A DNA stretch of 64,000 bases, taken from VHCN01 sp964589935. Its GTDB lineage: Bacteria; Verrucomicrobiota; Verrucomicrobiia; Limisphaerales; VHCN01. Shown in pieces: positions 41,948 to 50,148 of this stretch. The translations under genes and the position numbers were made by a program. Below the pieces are notes generated by a model. That model was given only the letters and a program-made list of their open reading frames with translations. It was not told the origin of the DNA and did no database searches. The stretch lies in the NCBI GenBank assembly GCA_964589935.1, contig CAZPVD010000008.1, positions 1-64,000 on the forward strand. Direction: 5' to 3'. Each line of letters opens with the position of its first letter. Positions within the stretch are counted from its first letter, which is position 1.

Positions 41948-42652
41948 TCAGCCGCGTTTCCGCCGAGCTCCGATCTGAATCGCTGCCGCCAACTCCAATC
42001 GCCGAAGCAACCGCTTCAAACCTGCAACCCGGCTTGTGTGGCGAGTATTTGAAATCCATGGCAGAAGGTGAATGCACGCAGCGCCGACAAACTCGGACAA
42101 CACGCGCGCGTTCGATCCGGTTGATGCGTCGGCCCGACGCGGCTGCACGAGGATGATTTGCGTGCGCCTCGCCGCGGACGGCGGCAGGGCTTCGAGCACA
42201 AGGAGGGCTTGGTTGACCGCGCCGAGACGGTTCGGGCAGACGATGAACGGCGTCGCGCGCAGTTTCGCAATCAGGTCGCGCGCATTGAAGCCTTCGCCAA
42301 GCGGACTCAACAGGCCGCCCGCGCCTTCGATGAGAACAATGTCGTGACTTCGCTGCGCACGCCGGACATGTGTGAGCACTTCAGTCAGTCGAACGCGCTT
42401 ACCTTCGCGCCGGGCCGCAAGCAGCGGCGCGAGCGGCGCGCGGAAATGCCAAGGGTTGATTTCATCCAGCGTCAGCGAGTCGCCAAGCGCGGCGTGCAAC
42501 GCGCGTGCGTCGCCACGCCCGCCGGAGCAGAGCGGCTTGACCGCAGCTACGGAGAAGCCGCGCGCAAGCAGATGCCGCGCGAGCAGACACGTGAGCACCG
42601 TCTTGCCCACGCCGGTGTCTGTGCCGGTGATGAAGAAAATCTTTCCTGCCAT
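41948..42652 (-). CDS. bioD: Dethiobiotin synthetase
   Basis: 234 residues from ATG 42652, which opens directly on the P-loop strand: MAGKIFFITGTDTGVGKTVLTCLLARHLL. Conserved BioD segments follow: VAAVKPLCSGG (substrate-binding Lys), HDIVLIEGAGGLLSPLGEG with the GAGG motif, and CPNRLGAVNQALLVLEAL. It converts 7,8-diaminopelargonate, CO2 and ATP to dethiobiotin in biotin synthesis. Other bio genes are not in the window, so bioD stands apart. It is divergent from the DUF3298-like gene. Confidence 0.93.
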   Translation of the reverse strand: MAGKIFFITGTDTGVGKTVLTCLLARHLLARGFSVAAVKPLCSGGRGDARALHAALGDSLTLDEINPWHFRAPLAPLLAARREGKRVRLTEVLTHVRRAQRSHDIVLIEGAGGLLSPLGEGFNARDLIAKLRATPFIVCPNRLGAVNQALLVLEALPPSAARRTQIILVQPRRADASTGSNARVLSEFVGAACIHLLPWISNTRHTSRVAGLKRLLRRLELAAAIQIGARRKRG

Positions 42653-42742
42653 GCGCGGGAATCCAAACACAAGCCGCCAGCTCTGCGCGATTCAAAACCT
42701 CGGCGGCTGGTCAAACTCCCCTGCCGCGCCTACTGTCGCGTC

Positions 42743-43873
42743 GTGGACACATCGCGGGCCGATCAACCAAACCTCGACAGCCACGGCAAGCGGCGGCTTC
42801 TCTGGCCGCTCTTGGTGATCGGCGCGCTGCTCGCCGTTTCAACATTGGTGCTGTTTATGAACGCGCTGGAGGAGTTGGAACCCCGGCCAATCGGCGAATG
42901 CTTCGCAGGCAACATCGAGGGACTCGGCGTGGTGCGCCTCCAACTTAAAATCACCACCACAAACGCCGAAGGCACCTGTCGGCTGCACGATGGCGTGGAG
43001 GAGGCAACTCTCGACGGACAACGTGCGGGCGGCTCCGCGTTCCGGCTGGTTTCCGTCGTCGAGAACCGCTTGGACGAGCGCACGAATGGAGTTTTTCAAT
43101 TCGCTATCGCCGGTGTGCCGCCAGCGCTGCGCGGCTCGTGGATACCGACGGGCACGACGCAGAATGTTGTTGTTGAACTGTGCCACATTGCAAAGCTGAT
43201 GAAACTTCAACGCCGCGTCGGCCTGAGCATCGCGGGTTTTGGCGGAACGAAGGATTTTTTCGCTGAATTTCCTGTGTTCTCCGATTCATCGCCTTTTCAC
43301 GCGGACGTGAACCGCCAAGTGCTCGGTGAAATGCGCCGGCGCGAGGCGGAGTTTAATACTGGCGTGGTCGATCACATGTTGGAAGGCACCCGTGTGAGAA
43401 GTCCATCGTATGCCTGGGACGCATTCAGCCGGATCGAAATCGTTCACTCGTCGGAGGCAATCGCAAGCATGCGCGATGTGGAATACCAATACACCGGCGG
43501 CGCGCATGGCAACTCGTCGCACGGCGGAATGAATTTCATCGCAGCGAACGAAAAGGTGACACTCTTCAAGTTGGAGGATTTGTTCAAACCCGACAGCGAC
43601 TGGCTGCGACGGCTCGAAAAGTTTTGTGTAACGGATCTGATGCGACAGGAAGCATCGAGCATTGGAGGTGAAGATCATCAATTCAATGCCGAGGAACTGG
43701 CGAATTTCACAGTGTCACCGGCAGGACTTCAGATTTATTTCTCCCCCTACGCCGTGGGCAGCTATGCAGAGGGCGCGTTCACAGTGCATGTGCCGTGGGA
43801 AATTCTGCGGCCCTGTCTGCGTCCCGATGGGCCGGCACAATATCTGACCGATGTGAAGCCCACCGCAAACTAG
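42743..43873 (+). CDS. Membrane-anchored DUF3298-like protein
   Basis: 376 residues from GTG 42743; the longer upstream frame is a bioD shadow. One N-terminal helix (LLWPLLVIGALLAVSTLVLFM) leaves the rest outside the cytoplasm. The C-terminal half has VEYQYTGGAHGNSSHGGMNF, KLEDLFKP and FTVSPAGLQIYFSPYAVGSYAEGAFTVHVPW, the pattern of DUF3298/RsiV-type domains. In RsiV this domain binds lysozyme and triggers sigma release, but no sigma gene is adjacent. Its TAG stop overlaps the TAG of the convergent radical SAM gene through CTAG. Confidence 0.75.
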   Translation: MDTSRADQPNLDSHGKRRLLWPLLVIGALLAVSTLVLFMNALEELEPRPIGECFAGNIEGLGVVRLQLKITTTNAEGTCRLHDGVEEATLDGQRAGGSAFRLVSVVENRLDERTNGVFQFAIAGVPPALRGSWIPTGTTQNVVVELCHIAKLMKLQRRVGLSIAGFGGTKDFFAEFPVFSDSSPFHADVNRQVLGEMRRREAEFNTGVVDHMLEGTRVRSPSYAWDAFSRIEIVHSSEAIASMRDVEYQYTGGAHGNSSHGGMNFIAANEKVTLFKLEDLFKPDSDWLRRLEKFCVTDLMRQEASSIGGEDHQFNAEELANFTVSPAGLQIYFSPYAVGSYAEGAFTVHVPWEILRPCLRPDGPAQYLTDVKPTAN

Positions 43874-44934
43874 CCACGAAACAACTCCATCTGTTCGCTG
43901 CGGCCGGGCACGCGGAACGACGCGGCGGAAAGCGCCGGCCCTGCTTCGCCGATGCCTGCCTTGCGCCGCGCCACGTCGAACATCCGGCTGATTTGTTCCG
44001 CGAAGATACCGTCGCCCTCCATGCGCGAGCCGAAGTTTGGGTCGTTCAACTTTCCGCAACGCATCTCGCGGATGCGGTTGAGCACTTTGTCCCTTCGCTC
44101 GGGAAAGTTTTGCGCGAGCCAGTCTTCGAAAAGGTTTTTCACGCCGAACGGCAGCCGCAGCACGACGTAGCCGGCGAACCGCGCGCCCGCCTCCGCCGCG
44201 GCGGCGAGGATGCGCGGCATTTCGTGGTCGGTCAGCGCGGGAATCACCGGCGCGACCATCACACCGACGGGCACGCCTGCGTTGCGCAGCGCGCGGATGG
44301 CGGCGAGGCGGTGTTGCGGCTGCGAGGTGCGCGGCTCCATTTTCGCCGCGAGGTCGGCGGCGAGCGTGGTGACGCTGACGAACACGGCGGCGGCGTTGTA
44401 GCGGGCAAGTTCCGCAAACAAGTCAATGTCGCGCGTGACAAGGTGATTTTTTGTGACGATGCCGACGGGGTTGCGAAACTCAGCGAGCACTTCGAGGCAG
44501 CGGCGCGTGAGTTTGAGCCTTCGTTCGACCGGCTGGTAGCAGTCCGTGACGGTGCCGAGCGCGAGGACTTGCGGCTTCCACTTTGGCGACGAGAGCTCCC
44601 TGCGGAGCAATTCGGGCGCGTGGTCCTTCACCATGATGCGGCTCTCGAAGTCGAGCCCCGCCGAGAAGCCGAGATACTCGTGCGTGGGCCGCGCGTAGCA
44701 GTAGATGCAGCCGTGCTCGCAGCCGCGATACGGGTTGGCACTCGCCGTGAACGGGATGTCCGGGCTGTCGTTGTAGGTGATGAAGCTCGCGCTGGCGTCG
44801 CGGAAAAAGCGCGTCGCGCGCGCGGGGTCCTCGTCGGGGTTCCACTCGTCATCGCGCTCGAAATGCAGCGGCTCGAAGCGGTTGGCGGGGTTGTCCGCCG
44901 CGCCGCGTCCGTGGATGGAGTGCCCCGCGTTCAT
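43870..44934 (-). CDS. Radical SAM protein, PA0069/SplB-like
   Basis: 354 residues from 44934 (MNAGHSIHGRGAADNPANRFE). The RGAxxxPxNRFE opening followed by SPDIPFTASANPYRGCEHGCIYCYARPTHEYLG identifies the PA0069-type radical SAM family (C-x3-C-x2-C: CEHGCIYC). Further conserved stretches: LALGTVTDCYQPVER, VGIVTKNHLVTRDIDL, VMVAPVIPALTDHE. Related to spore photoproduct lyase by fold, but function is unproven; a role in DNA or cofactor repair has been proposed for relatives. The C-terminus ends QMELF, common in this family. Confidence 0.9.
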   Translation of the reverse strand: MNAGHSIHGRGAADNPANRFEPLHFERDDEWNPDEDPARATRFFRDASASFITYNDSPDIPFTASANPYRGCEHGCIYCYARPTHEYLGFSAGLDFESRIMVKDHAPELLRRELSSPKWKPQVLALGTVTDCYQPVERRLKLTRRCLEVLAEFRNPVGIVTKNHLVTRDIDLFAELARYNAAAVFVSVTTLAADLAAKMEPRTSQPQHRLAAIRALRNAGVPVGVMVAPVIPALTDHEMPRILAAAAEAGARFAGYVVLRLPFGVKNLFEDWLAQNFPERRDKVLNRIREMRCGKLNDPNFGSRMEGDGIFAEQISRMFDVARRKAGIGEAGPALSAASFRVPGRSEQMELFRG

Positions 44935-45051
44935 GGCAGAACTATTCTCCACGAGGCGCGCGCCGCAAGCTTTCTGTTGCAACGCGCGTCCTGCGGCGTT
45001 ACGTCCGTTTTGCGGTTGCACTCCCCTTTTGCGCGGCTACATTCGCGACAG

Positions 45052-45864
45052 ATGAACGGCATCTTGCAAAACCTGCGAGATAGTTCCGACGGCGCGGCCG
45101 CCTTGAATGACACCACCGCCGTCGCGCTCATCCTGCTTCTTCTCTTCATCATCGCGGTTGGTCTTTTTTTCCTCTCATTCGTCCGCAGGCACGCACGCGC
45201 GCAGCTCGAAAAAATCGCACGGGATGAAACGGAACCCCCGGCGGCGCGTTTTTCCGCGCAGGCAAGCTCGCCGCTGTTCGACTCGCCGTGCCGCTGGCTG
45301 GCGGTGCGCAGCGGCAACGCGCTCGAAGTGCAGCAGGCGCTGCATTTGAACAATCCCGTCGCGTGCTCGTGGGAGGAAGGTTTGGCCGAAGCCCGCGAAC
45401 GGCGCCTCTTCATCTCGCCGCCCGTCGGCGAATGGGTTCTTGTCGTCGGCTCCGGCCTGCCCGATCCCGCCGAGGATGTAGATGTCTGCTTTCATTTTCT
45501 CCGCCGGTTGAGCCAGCAGCTCGGCCACGTGCAGTTCTTCAGCCTCAACCGCGCGCTGCATCATCACGCCTGGGTGCGGCTCGAAAATGGCCGGGTGCTG
45601 CGCGCCTACGCGTGGGCCGGCGAGACGCTGTGGAACGAAGGCCGCATGACGCTCGACGAGGCAGCGCTGGGCCTGCGGTGCTTCGGCTACACGGACGAAG
45701 CCACGCGCACGGATTTCAACGAGCAGGAACCGGCGGCCTTGAACGTGGAGAAAGTCCCCGCGCTCGCCGCGCGCTGGAGCCTCGACCCGACGGCGGTTGA
45801 CGAACGCCAGATCGGCGGCGGGCCTGGAATCACTGGAGAATTCTCGCAGTCACAACCGTTCTGA
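45052..45864 (+). CDS. Conserved membrane-anchored protein, unknown function
   Basis: 270 residues from ATG 45052; earlier in-frame sequence is the shadow of the divergent radical SAM gene. One N-terminal helix (TTAVALILLLLFIIAVGLFFLSFV) followed by a basic stop-transfer segment and a soluble domain with CSWEEGLAEARERRLFISPPVGEWVLVVGSGLP and FSLNRALHHHAWVRLENGRVLRAYAWAGETLWNEG. It resembles uncharacterised proteins I associate with Verrucomicrobiota; no function can be given. The C-terminal RWSLDPTAVDERQ pattern is shared by such proteins in my recollection. Confidence 0.7.
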   Translation: MNGILQNLRDSSDGAAALNDTTAVALILLLLFIIAVGLFFLSFVRRHARAQLEKIARDETEPPAARFSAQASSPLFDSPCRWLAVRSGNALEVQQALHLNNPVACSWEEGLAEARERRLFISPPVGEWVLVVGSGLPDPAEDVDVCFHFLRRLSQQLGHVQFFSLNRALHHHAWVRLENGRVLRAYAWAGETLWNEGRMTLDEAALGLRCFGYTDEATRTDFNEQEPAALNVEKVPALAARWSLDPTAVDERQIGGGPGITGEFSQSQPF

Positions 45865-45891
45865 ACCCAACTCTGCAACACAACCCAACGC

Positions 45892-46473
45892 ATGTCGCTC
45901 GAATCCGCCCTCGATGAATTCCCAAAAGATATTCGCCTCAAATCCGGTTTCACCGCGCAGGTGAAGCCGCTCGAACCCGGCGACGCCGTTGCGTTCCAAC
46001 AGTTCTTCCTCGCGATGCCGCCGCAGGAACTGCTCTTCATCAAGCACCGCGTCACCGAGCTGCCCGTCATCCAGGAGTGGTGCGATGCGATTGATTACGG
46101 GCGCAACCTGCCGCTGCTCGCGTGGGCCGATGGCGGCATCGTCGGAGTCGCCACGCTGCACCAGCAGCTCGGCGGCTGGAAACGCCACATCGGCCGAGTG
46201 AGCGTGCATGTGCATCCCAAGCATCGCGGCCACGGCCTGGCGCGCGCGCTCGTGACTGAGGCCATCGAAGTCGCTCGCTCGTGCGGGTTGGAAAAAGTCG
46301 AGGCCGAGTTCATCGGGAAACAGGCGGGCGCGATGAAGATGTTCGGCCTGCTCGGATTTTCGCAACTCGTGAACCTGCCCGATTACGTCAAGGACATGCA
46401 GGCCGTCACGCACGACTACGTTCTCATGGGCCTCGACCTCGTCACGGACGAGGAATACGCGGGCATGGGCTGA
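45892..46473 (+). CDS. GNAT-family N-acetyltransferase
   Basis: 193 residues. The acetyl-CoA site is VSVHVHPKHRGHGLARALVTEAIEVARSCG with the R/Q-x-x-G-x-G/A core (RGHGLA), preceded by GVATLHQQLGG and followed by MKMFGLLGFSQL. The first 45 residues resemble the N-terminal arm of GNATs that act on proteins or small amines. Acceptor is unknown. It begins 27 bp after the previous gene and is probably co-transcribed with the following lipoprotein. Confidence 0.88.
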   Translation: MSLESALDEFPKDIRLKSGFTAQVKPLEPGDAVAFQQFFLAMPPQELLFIKHRVTELPVIQEWCDAIDYGRNLPLLAWADGGIVGVATLHQQLGGWKRHIGRVSVHVHPKHRGHGLARALVTEAIEVARSCGLEKVEAEFIGKQAGAMKMFGLLGFSQLVNLPDYVKDMQAVTHDYVLMGLDLVTDEEYAGMG

Positions 46474-46477
46474 GCGC

Positions 46478-47056
46478 ATGAGCGTGCTGTTCCGAATCGC
46501 GGGCGTCTGCGTTTTGCTGGCAAGCTCAACGGGCTGCGAATGCGCGCGGGACTGCAGCCTGACGCACAAACTCTGGACCAGTCACACCTTCGAGTGCCGG
46601 CATGTCCCGGCCGTTAATCCCGAACTCAGGCTTTTTGAGGGAACGCAACGCGGCGATTTGCTCGTGCGTTACGATGAACTAATCACATCGAAGGATGACA
46701 TTCAGCCGCGCGCCTATTGGCTTTACGAGAATTCACAGCGCGTGAACCGCGGCAGCAAGCCGCATTTCGTGCCTCTGGCCACGGCTGACGGACTTCAAGC
46801 CATCCCGGTGAACCCGGCTGGAGAAACTCAAGCCCGACACGCCGTCATCGCGCCGAAGGGTGAATCATTCACCTTGCACGAGCCCGGTCGCATACCACAC
46901 GAACATCCGCTGCCGACCTATCGCGACACGCCCGCGCGAATCCAGCGGTGGGTGCTCACGCCGTTCGCCATCGCAGTGGATGCCGTGCAAGTCGGGCTGG
47001 TCGTCGGCACCGCAGGGGTTCTGGCGATCGCCTACAGCGGACCGGGCCAACTGTGA
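46478..47056 (+). CDS. Putative lipoprotein, unknown function
   Basis: 192 residues. N-terminal signal with lipobox LASSTGC (Cys20), so it should be lipid-anchored at the inner or outer membrane. No known domain was recognised; a second hydrophobic stretch near the C-terminus (IAVDAVQVGLVVGTAGVLAIAYS) could be a membrane helix. Gene starts 4 bp after the GNAT stop. Confidence 0.65.
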   Translation: MSVLFRIAGVCVLLASSTGCECARDCSLTHKLWTSHTFECRHVPAVNPELRLFEGTQRGDLLVRYDELITSKDDIQPRAYWLYENSQRVNRGSKPHFVPLATADGLQAIPVNPAGETQARHAVIAPKGESFTLHEPGRIPHEHPLPTYRDTPARIQRWVLTPFAIAVDAVQVGLVVGTAGVLAIAYSGPGQL

Positions 47057-47062
47057 TCCAGC

Positions 47063-47341
47063 GTGAAGCCTCCTGAAACCTGTCCGAACTGCGGCGCGGA
47101 TGTGCCGCACAACGCGATGGCCTGCCCGGAATGCGGTGCGGATGAGAAGACCGGCTGGAATGACCGCGCGCGCGCGCAAAATCTCGACCTGCCCGACGAC
47201 GAGTTTGATTACGATGAATTCGTGAAGGAGGAGTTCGGCGAAAAAAAGGAACACGCCACAAAGACCGAAGGCGTGAGCTGGCTTTGGTGGATCGTCGCGC
47301 TTCTCATCGTGGGCGGATTCGTTTTGGTGATGCTTCGCTGA
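47063..47341 (+). CDS. Small zinc-ribbon membrane protein
   Basis: 92 residues with GTG start. N-terminal zinc ribbon CPNC-x11-CPEC (TCPNCGADVPHNAMACPECGADE), an acidic linker (LPDDEFDYDEFVKEEFGEKKE), and one C-terminal helix (LWWIVALLIVGGFVLVML). Zinc-ribbon proteins with this layout are widespread and uncharacterised. It begins 6 bp after the lipoprotein stop and is followed by a DUF2007 gene, a linkage often seen. Confidence 0.85.
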   Translation: MKPPETCPNCGADVPHNAMACPECGADEKTGWNDRARAQNLDLPDDEFDYDEFVKEEFGEKKEHATKTEGVSWLWWIVALLIVGGFVLVMLR

Positions 47342-47345
47342 CGTT

Positions 47346-47555
47346 GTGAAACTTTTCTACACCGGCCCGCTTGTGAACGCGGAGATGCTTGTAGTGATGC
47401 TCGAAAAGCACGGCATCACGGCGACGCAGGAATTTGAAGATTCGGCGTTGCCCGACGATGGCGACTTAAACCGCGAGACCAAAGTGCTCGTGCCCGAAGC
47501 CGATTACGACCGCGCGCACCGGCTCTTTTACGAAGACAAGGAGAATGAACTGTGA
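47346..47555 (+). CDS. DUF2007-domain protein
   Basis: 69 residues, GTG start at 47346. MKLFYTGPLVNAEMLVVMLEKHGITATQEF is the DUF2007 signature (annotated as putative signal-transducing protein), with the DYDRAHRLFYED ending. It is the last gene of the run from 45892. Its TGA stop is followed within 5 bp by the repeat at 47560-47619. Confidence 0.85.
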   Translation: MKLFYTGPLVNAEMLVVMLEKHGITATQEFEDSALPDDGDLNRETKVLVPEADYDRAHRLFYEDKENEL

Positions 47556-47559
47556 CAGC

Positions 47560-47619
47560 GAGGATGGAGGATAGACGATGGAAGATGGCAACACGCCTTC
47601 CTCCGTTCTCATCCTCTAC
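47560..47619. repeat. GAGGAT-type REP-like repeat with GTAG end, containing the recN stop
   Basis: Plus arm GAGGATGGAGGATAGACGAT then GGAAGATGG; minus strand reads GTAGAGGATGAGAACGGAGG. The arms are imperfect inverted repeats around CAACACG. The minus-strand TAG is the recN stop codon. It fills the whole gap between the convergent DUF2007 and recN genes and is homologous to the insertion at 32850-32929. Confidence 0.85.
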
Positions 47620-49271
47620 AATCGCAACAACTCCTCTGCGTGCCGCCGCGCCGCCTCGCTCTGGCCGCCGAGCATGCGCGCGAGCTCCGTCACCCGCTCC
47701 TTTCCTTCAAGCTGCTGGATTTCCGTCAGCGTGCGCCCGGCCTTCACTTGCTTGGCCACGACAAAGTGGGTGGAAGCCGCCGCCGCGACCGATGCGAGAT
47801 GTGTGATGCACAGCACCTGGCGCCGCTTCGCGATGGCGCGCATTTTGTCGCCCACCACATGAGCCGTTTCACCGCCGACGTTGGCGTCCACCTCATCAAA
47901 GACCAGCACGGGAATTTCATCCTCGGCGGCAAGGACGGTTTTCAACGCCAACATCACGCGCGCCAGTTCGCCGCTTGAGGCAATGGCCCGCAATGGCCGC
48001 GCCGGCTCGCCGGGATTCGGCGCAAACTGAAACTCAACCGAATCAACACCCGACGCCGAAACCGCCGCACCGGCAAGCGCCACGTCAAAATGGCTCTGCT
48101 TGAAGCCGAGGTCGTTGAGCTGCGCAGTCGCGGCCTTCGCGAGCTTGGGAATGACTTTGCGCCGCGCCTTCGTCAACTCCTGCCCGGCGCGGTGAAGTTC
48201 CACGTCGAGCTTTGCGAGTTCCGCATTGAGCCGCGCGAGTTCGCCGTCGCGCTGTTCGAGACTGTGCAATTTCCGCTTTGCCTCGTCGCCGAACGCGATG
48301 ACCTCCGCAAGCGTCACGCCATATTTGCGCTTGAGCGAGTGGATGAGATTGATGCGCGCGTCCAGTTGCGCAAGCCGGGCGGGGTCCATTTCAATCGAAC
48401 CCGCGTAATGCGAAAGCTCACTCTGCAATTCACGCAGCGCGCCGCTCGCCTGCTCGTGCAGCGCGACTATGTTCGCCGCACTGGAGTCCACCCGTTGAAG
48501 CTCGTGCAAGAGCCGTCCCACCGCACCGGATTGCGTGAGCACGGCGTTGTCGTTTTCGCTCAACAGCGCGAGCGCGCCTTGCGCGAGTTCGATCAACCGC
48601 GCGGCGTTGCTGGCCCGCTGATGCTCCTGCCCGACTTGAGCTTCCTCGTCCGCACTTAGGCGCGCGTCGGAGATCTCTTTCACTTGAAAACGAAGCAGAT
48701 CGAGTTGCTGGGCGTAAGTTTTTTCATCCACGATCAACGCGGACTTTTCCGACTCGATCGCGACGCGCCGACGAACGAGTCCGGTGAAGGCCTCGCGCTG
48801 TGGCGCAAGGCCGCCGAAGGCGTCGAGGATCGCGAGCTGCTTCGGCGCGTGCAGCAGGGACTGGTGATCGTGCGGACCGTGGATGTCCACAAGCCACTCG
48901 CCGATGGACGCGAGCGCGGCAAGCGTGGCGGGCGAGCCGTTGACGAACTGCCGGTTTGCGCCCGCCGCGGTGAAGGTTCGCTTGAGCACGAGCTGGCCGT
49001 CCTCGCATGATTCTAGGCCGTTTTCTTCGAGGAAGTTTTTCAGCGGCGCGCGTAGGCTCGTCACGTCGAACACCGCCTCGACTGTGCAACTGTCCGCGCC
49101 GGCGCGCAGTAACGTGCGGTCGGCGCGCTCGCCAAGCACGAGGTTCAGCGCGCCGATGAGGATGGACTTGCCCGCGCCGGTTTCGCCCGTGATGGCGTTG
49201 CAGCCGGGCCGTAGCTCCAACGTGAGGTCAGAGACGAGCGCGAGATTTTTGATGCGGAGCGTTGTCAGCAC
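47616..49271 (-). CDS. recN: DNA repair ATPase RecN
   Basis: 551-residue SMC-like protein. N-terminal half-ATPase: MLTTLRIKNLALVSDLTLELRPG then GETGAGKSILIGALNLVLG (Walker A). A long helical coiled-coil middle lies at about residues 150-370. The C-terminal half has SGELARVMLALKTVL (signature) and IPVLVFDEVDANVGGETAHVVGDKM (Walker B), then QVLCITHLASVAAAASTHFVV, as in RecN. It acts early in double-strand-break repair by holding DNA ends. The stop codon comes from the repeat at 47560-47619. Confidence 0.95.
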   Translation of the reverse strand: MLTTLRIKNLALVSDLTLELRPGCNAITGETGAGKSILIGALNLVLGERADRTLLRAGADSCTVEAVFDVTSLRAPLKNFLEENGLESCEDGQLVLKRTFTAAGANRQFVNGSPATLAALASIGEWLVDIHGPHDHQSLLHAPKQLAILDAFGGLAPQREAFTGLVRRRVAIESEKSALIVDEKTYAQQLDLLRFQVKEISDARLSADEEAQVGQEHQRASNAARLIELAQGALALLSENDNAVLTQSGAVGRLLHELQRVDSSAANIVALHEQASGALRELQSELSHYAGSIEMDPARLAQLDARINLIHSLKRKYGVTLAEVIAFGDEAKRKLHSLEQRDGELARLNAELAKLDVELHRAGQELTKARRKVIPKLAKAATAQLNDLGFKQSHFDVALAGAAVSASGVDSVEFQFAPNPGEPARPLRAIASSGELARVMLALKTVLAAEDEIPVLVFDEVDANVGGETAHVVGDKMRAIAKRRQVLCITHLASVAAAASTHFVVAKQVKAGRTLTEIQQLEGKERVTELARMLGGQSEAARRHAEELLRL

Positions 49272-49365
49272 GGCGGCGTTTCGTCAGTTGGTTTCGCTGG
49301 CCGCGAATTTGGACGTTGTGTTACCGTTCGGCAAAAGTTTTTTGTCGCTTCATCATCCGCATCGA

Positions 49366-50148
49366 ATGGCATTTGAGTTCACTTTCCTCGGCACGGGCAC
49401 ATCCGTCGGCGTGCCGCTCATCGGCAAGGAGTATCCGCCCGAATACCTCGCGAACCCGAAGAACCATCGCACCCGCGCCTCGATCCATGTCGCGACGGAC
49501 GCGATGCGGCTCGTCGTGGACACCACGCCGGAGTTCCGCCTGCAATGCCTGCGCGCGGGCGTCCGCTCGCTGGACGCCGTGCTCGTCACGCACGCGCACG
49601 CGGACCACATCATGGGCATGGATGACTGCCGGCGCTTCTGCGACGGGCCGGAGCAAAAGCCACTGCCCATCCACGCCGCCCCGCCGACGATGGACGTGCT
49701 GCGCCGCGTTTTCTTCTACGCGTTCCACGACGGGCCTCATCCGCGCGGCTACTTCGTCCCGGCGCCACGGGTGATTGAAGGGCCGTTCGAGTTGGGCGAT
49801 TTGCGCGTGACACCGCTTGAGGTGATTCACGGCAAAACCCACACGCTCGGCTTTTTGTTCACGCAGGCCGGGCGCAAACGGCTCGCATACATTCCCGACG
49901 CCAAGGAAATCCCGATGCCGGTCGTCGAAGAAATCGAGGGCGTCGAAGTCGCCGTGATTGACGGCCTGCGCAAGACGCCGCACTGGACGCACATGAGCCT
50001 CGACGAGGCGCTCAGCGCCGCGCGGCGCATCCGCGCGGGCCGCACGTTTCTCACGCACCTCGCTGATTACTACGATCACGATGTTGATCAGGCCGAACTG
50101 CCGATGGGCGTCGAACTGGCGTGGGACGGGTTGAAGGTGAAACTTTGA
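49366..50148 (+). CDS. MBL-fold metallohydrolase, PhnP-like
   Basis: 260 residues from ATG 49366. MAFEFTFLGTGTSVGVPLIGKE is the PhnP/RNase Z-like opening. The dinuclear metal site is VTHAHADHIMGMDDCRRF (HxHxDH) with later metal ligands in LAYIPDAKE and FLTHLADYY. PhnP is a cyclic phosphodiesterase in phosphonate breakdown, but no phn genes are nearby; relatives in this group act on unknown cyclic nucleotides or esters. Its stop overlaps the TTG start of the next gene (TTGA). Confidence 0.88.
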   Translation: MAFEFTFLGTGTSVGVPLIGKEYPPEYLANPKNHRTRASIHVATDAMRLVVDTTPEFRLQCLRAGVRSLDAVLVTHAHADHIMGMDDCRRFCDGPEQKPLPIHAAPPTMDVLRRVFFYAFHDGPHPRGYFVPAPRVIEGPFELGDLRVTPLEVIHGKTHTLGFLFTQAGRKRLAYIPDAKEIPMPVVEEIEGVEVAVIDGLRKTPHWTHMSLDEALSAARRIRAGRTFLTHLADYYDHDVDQAELPMGVELAWDGLKVKL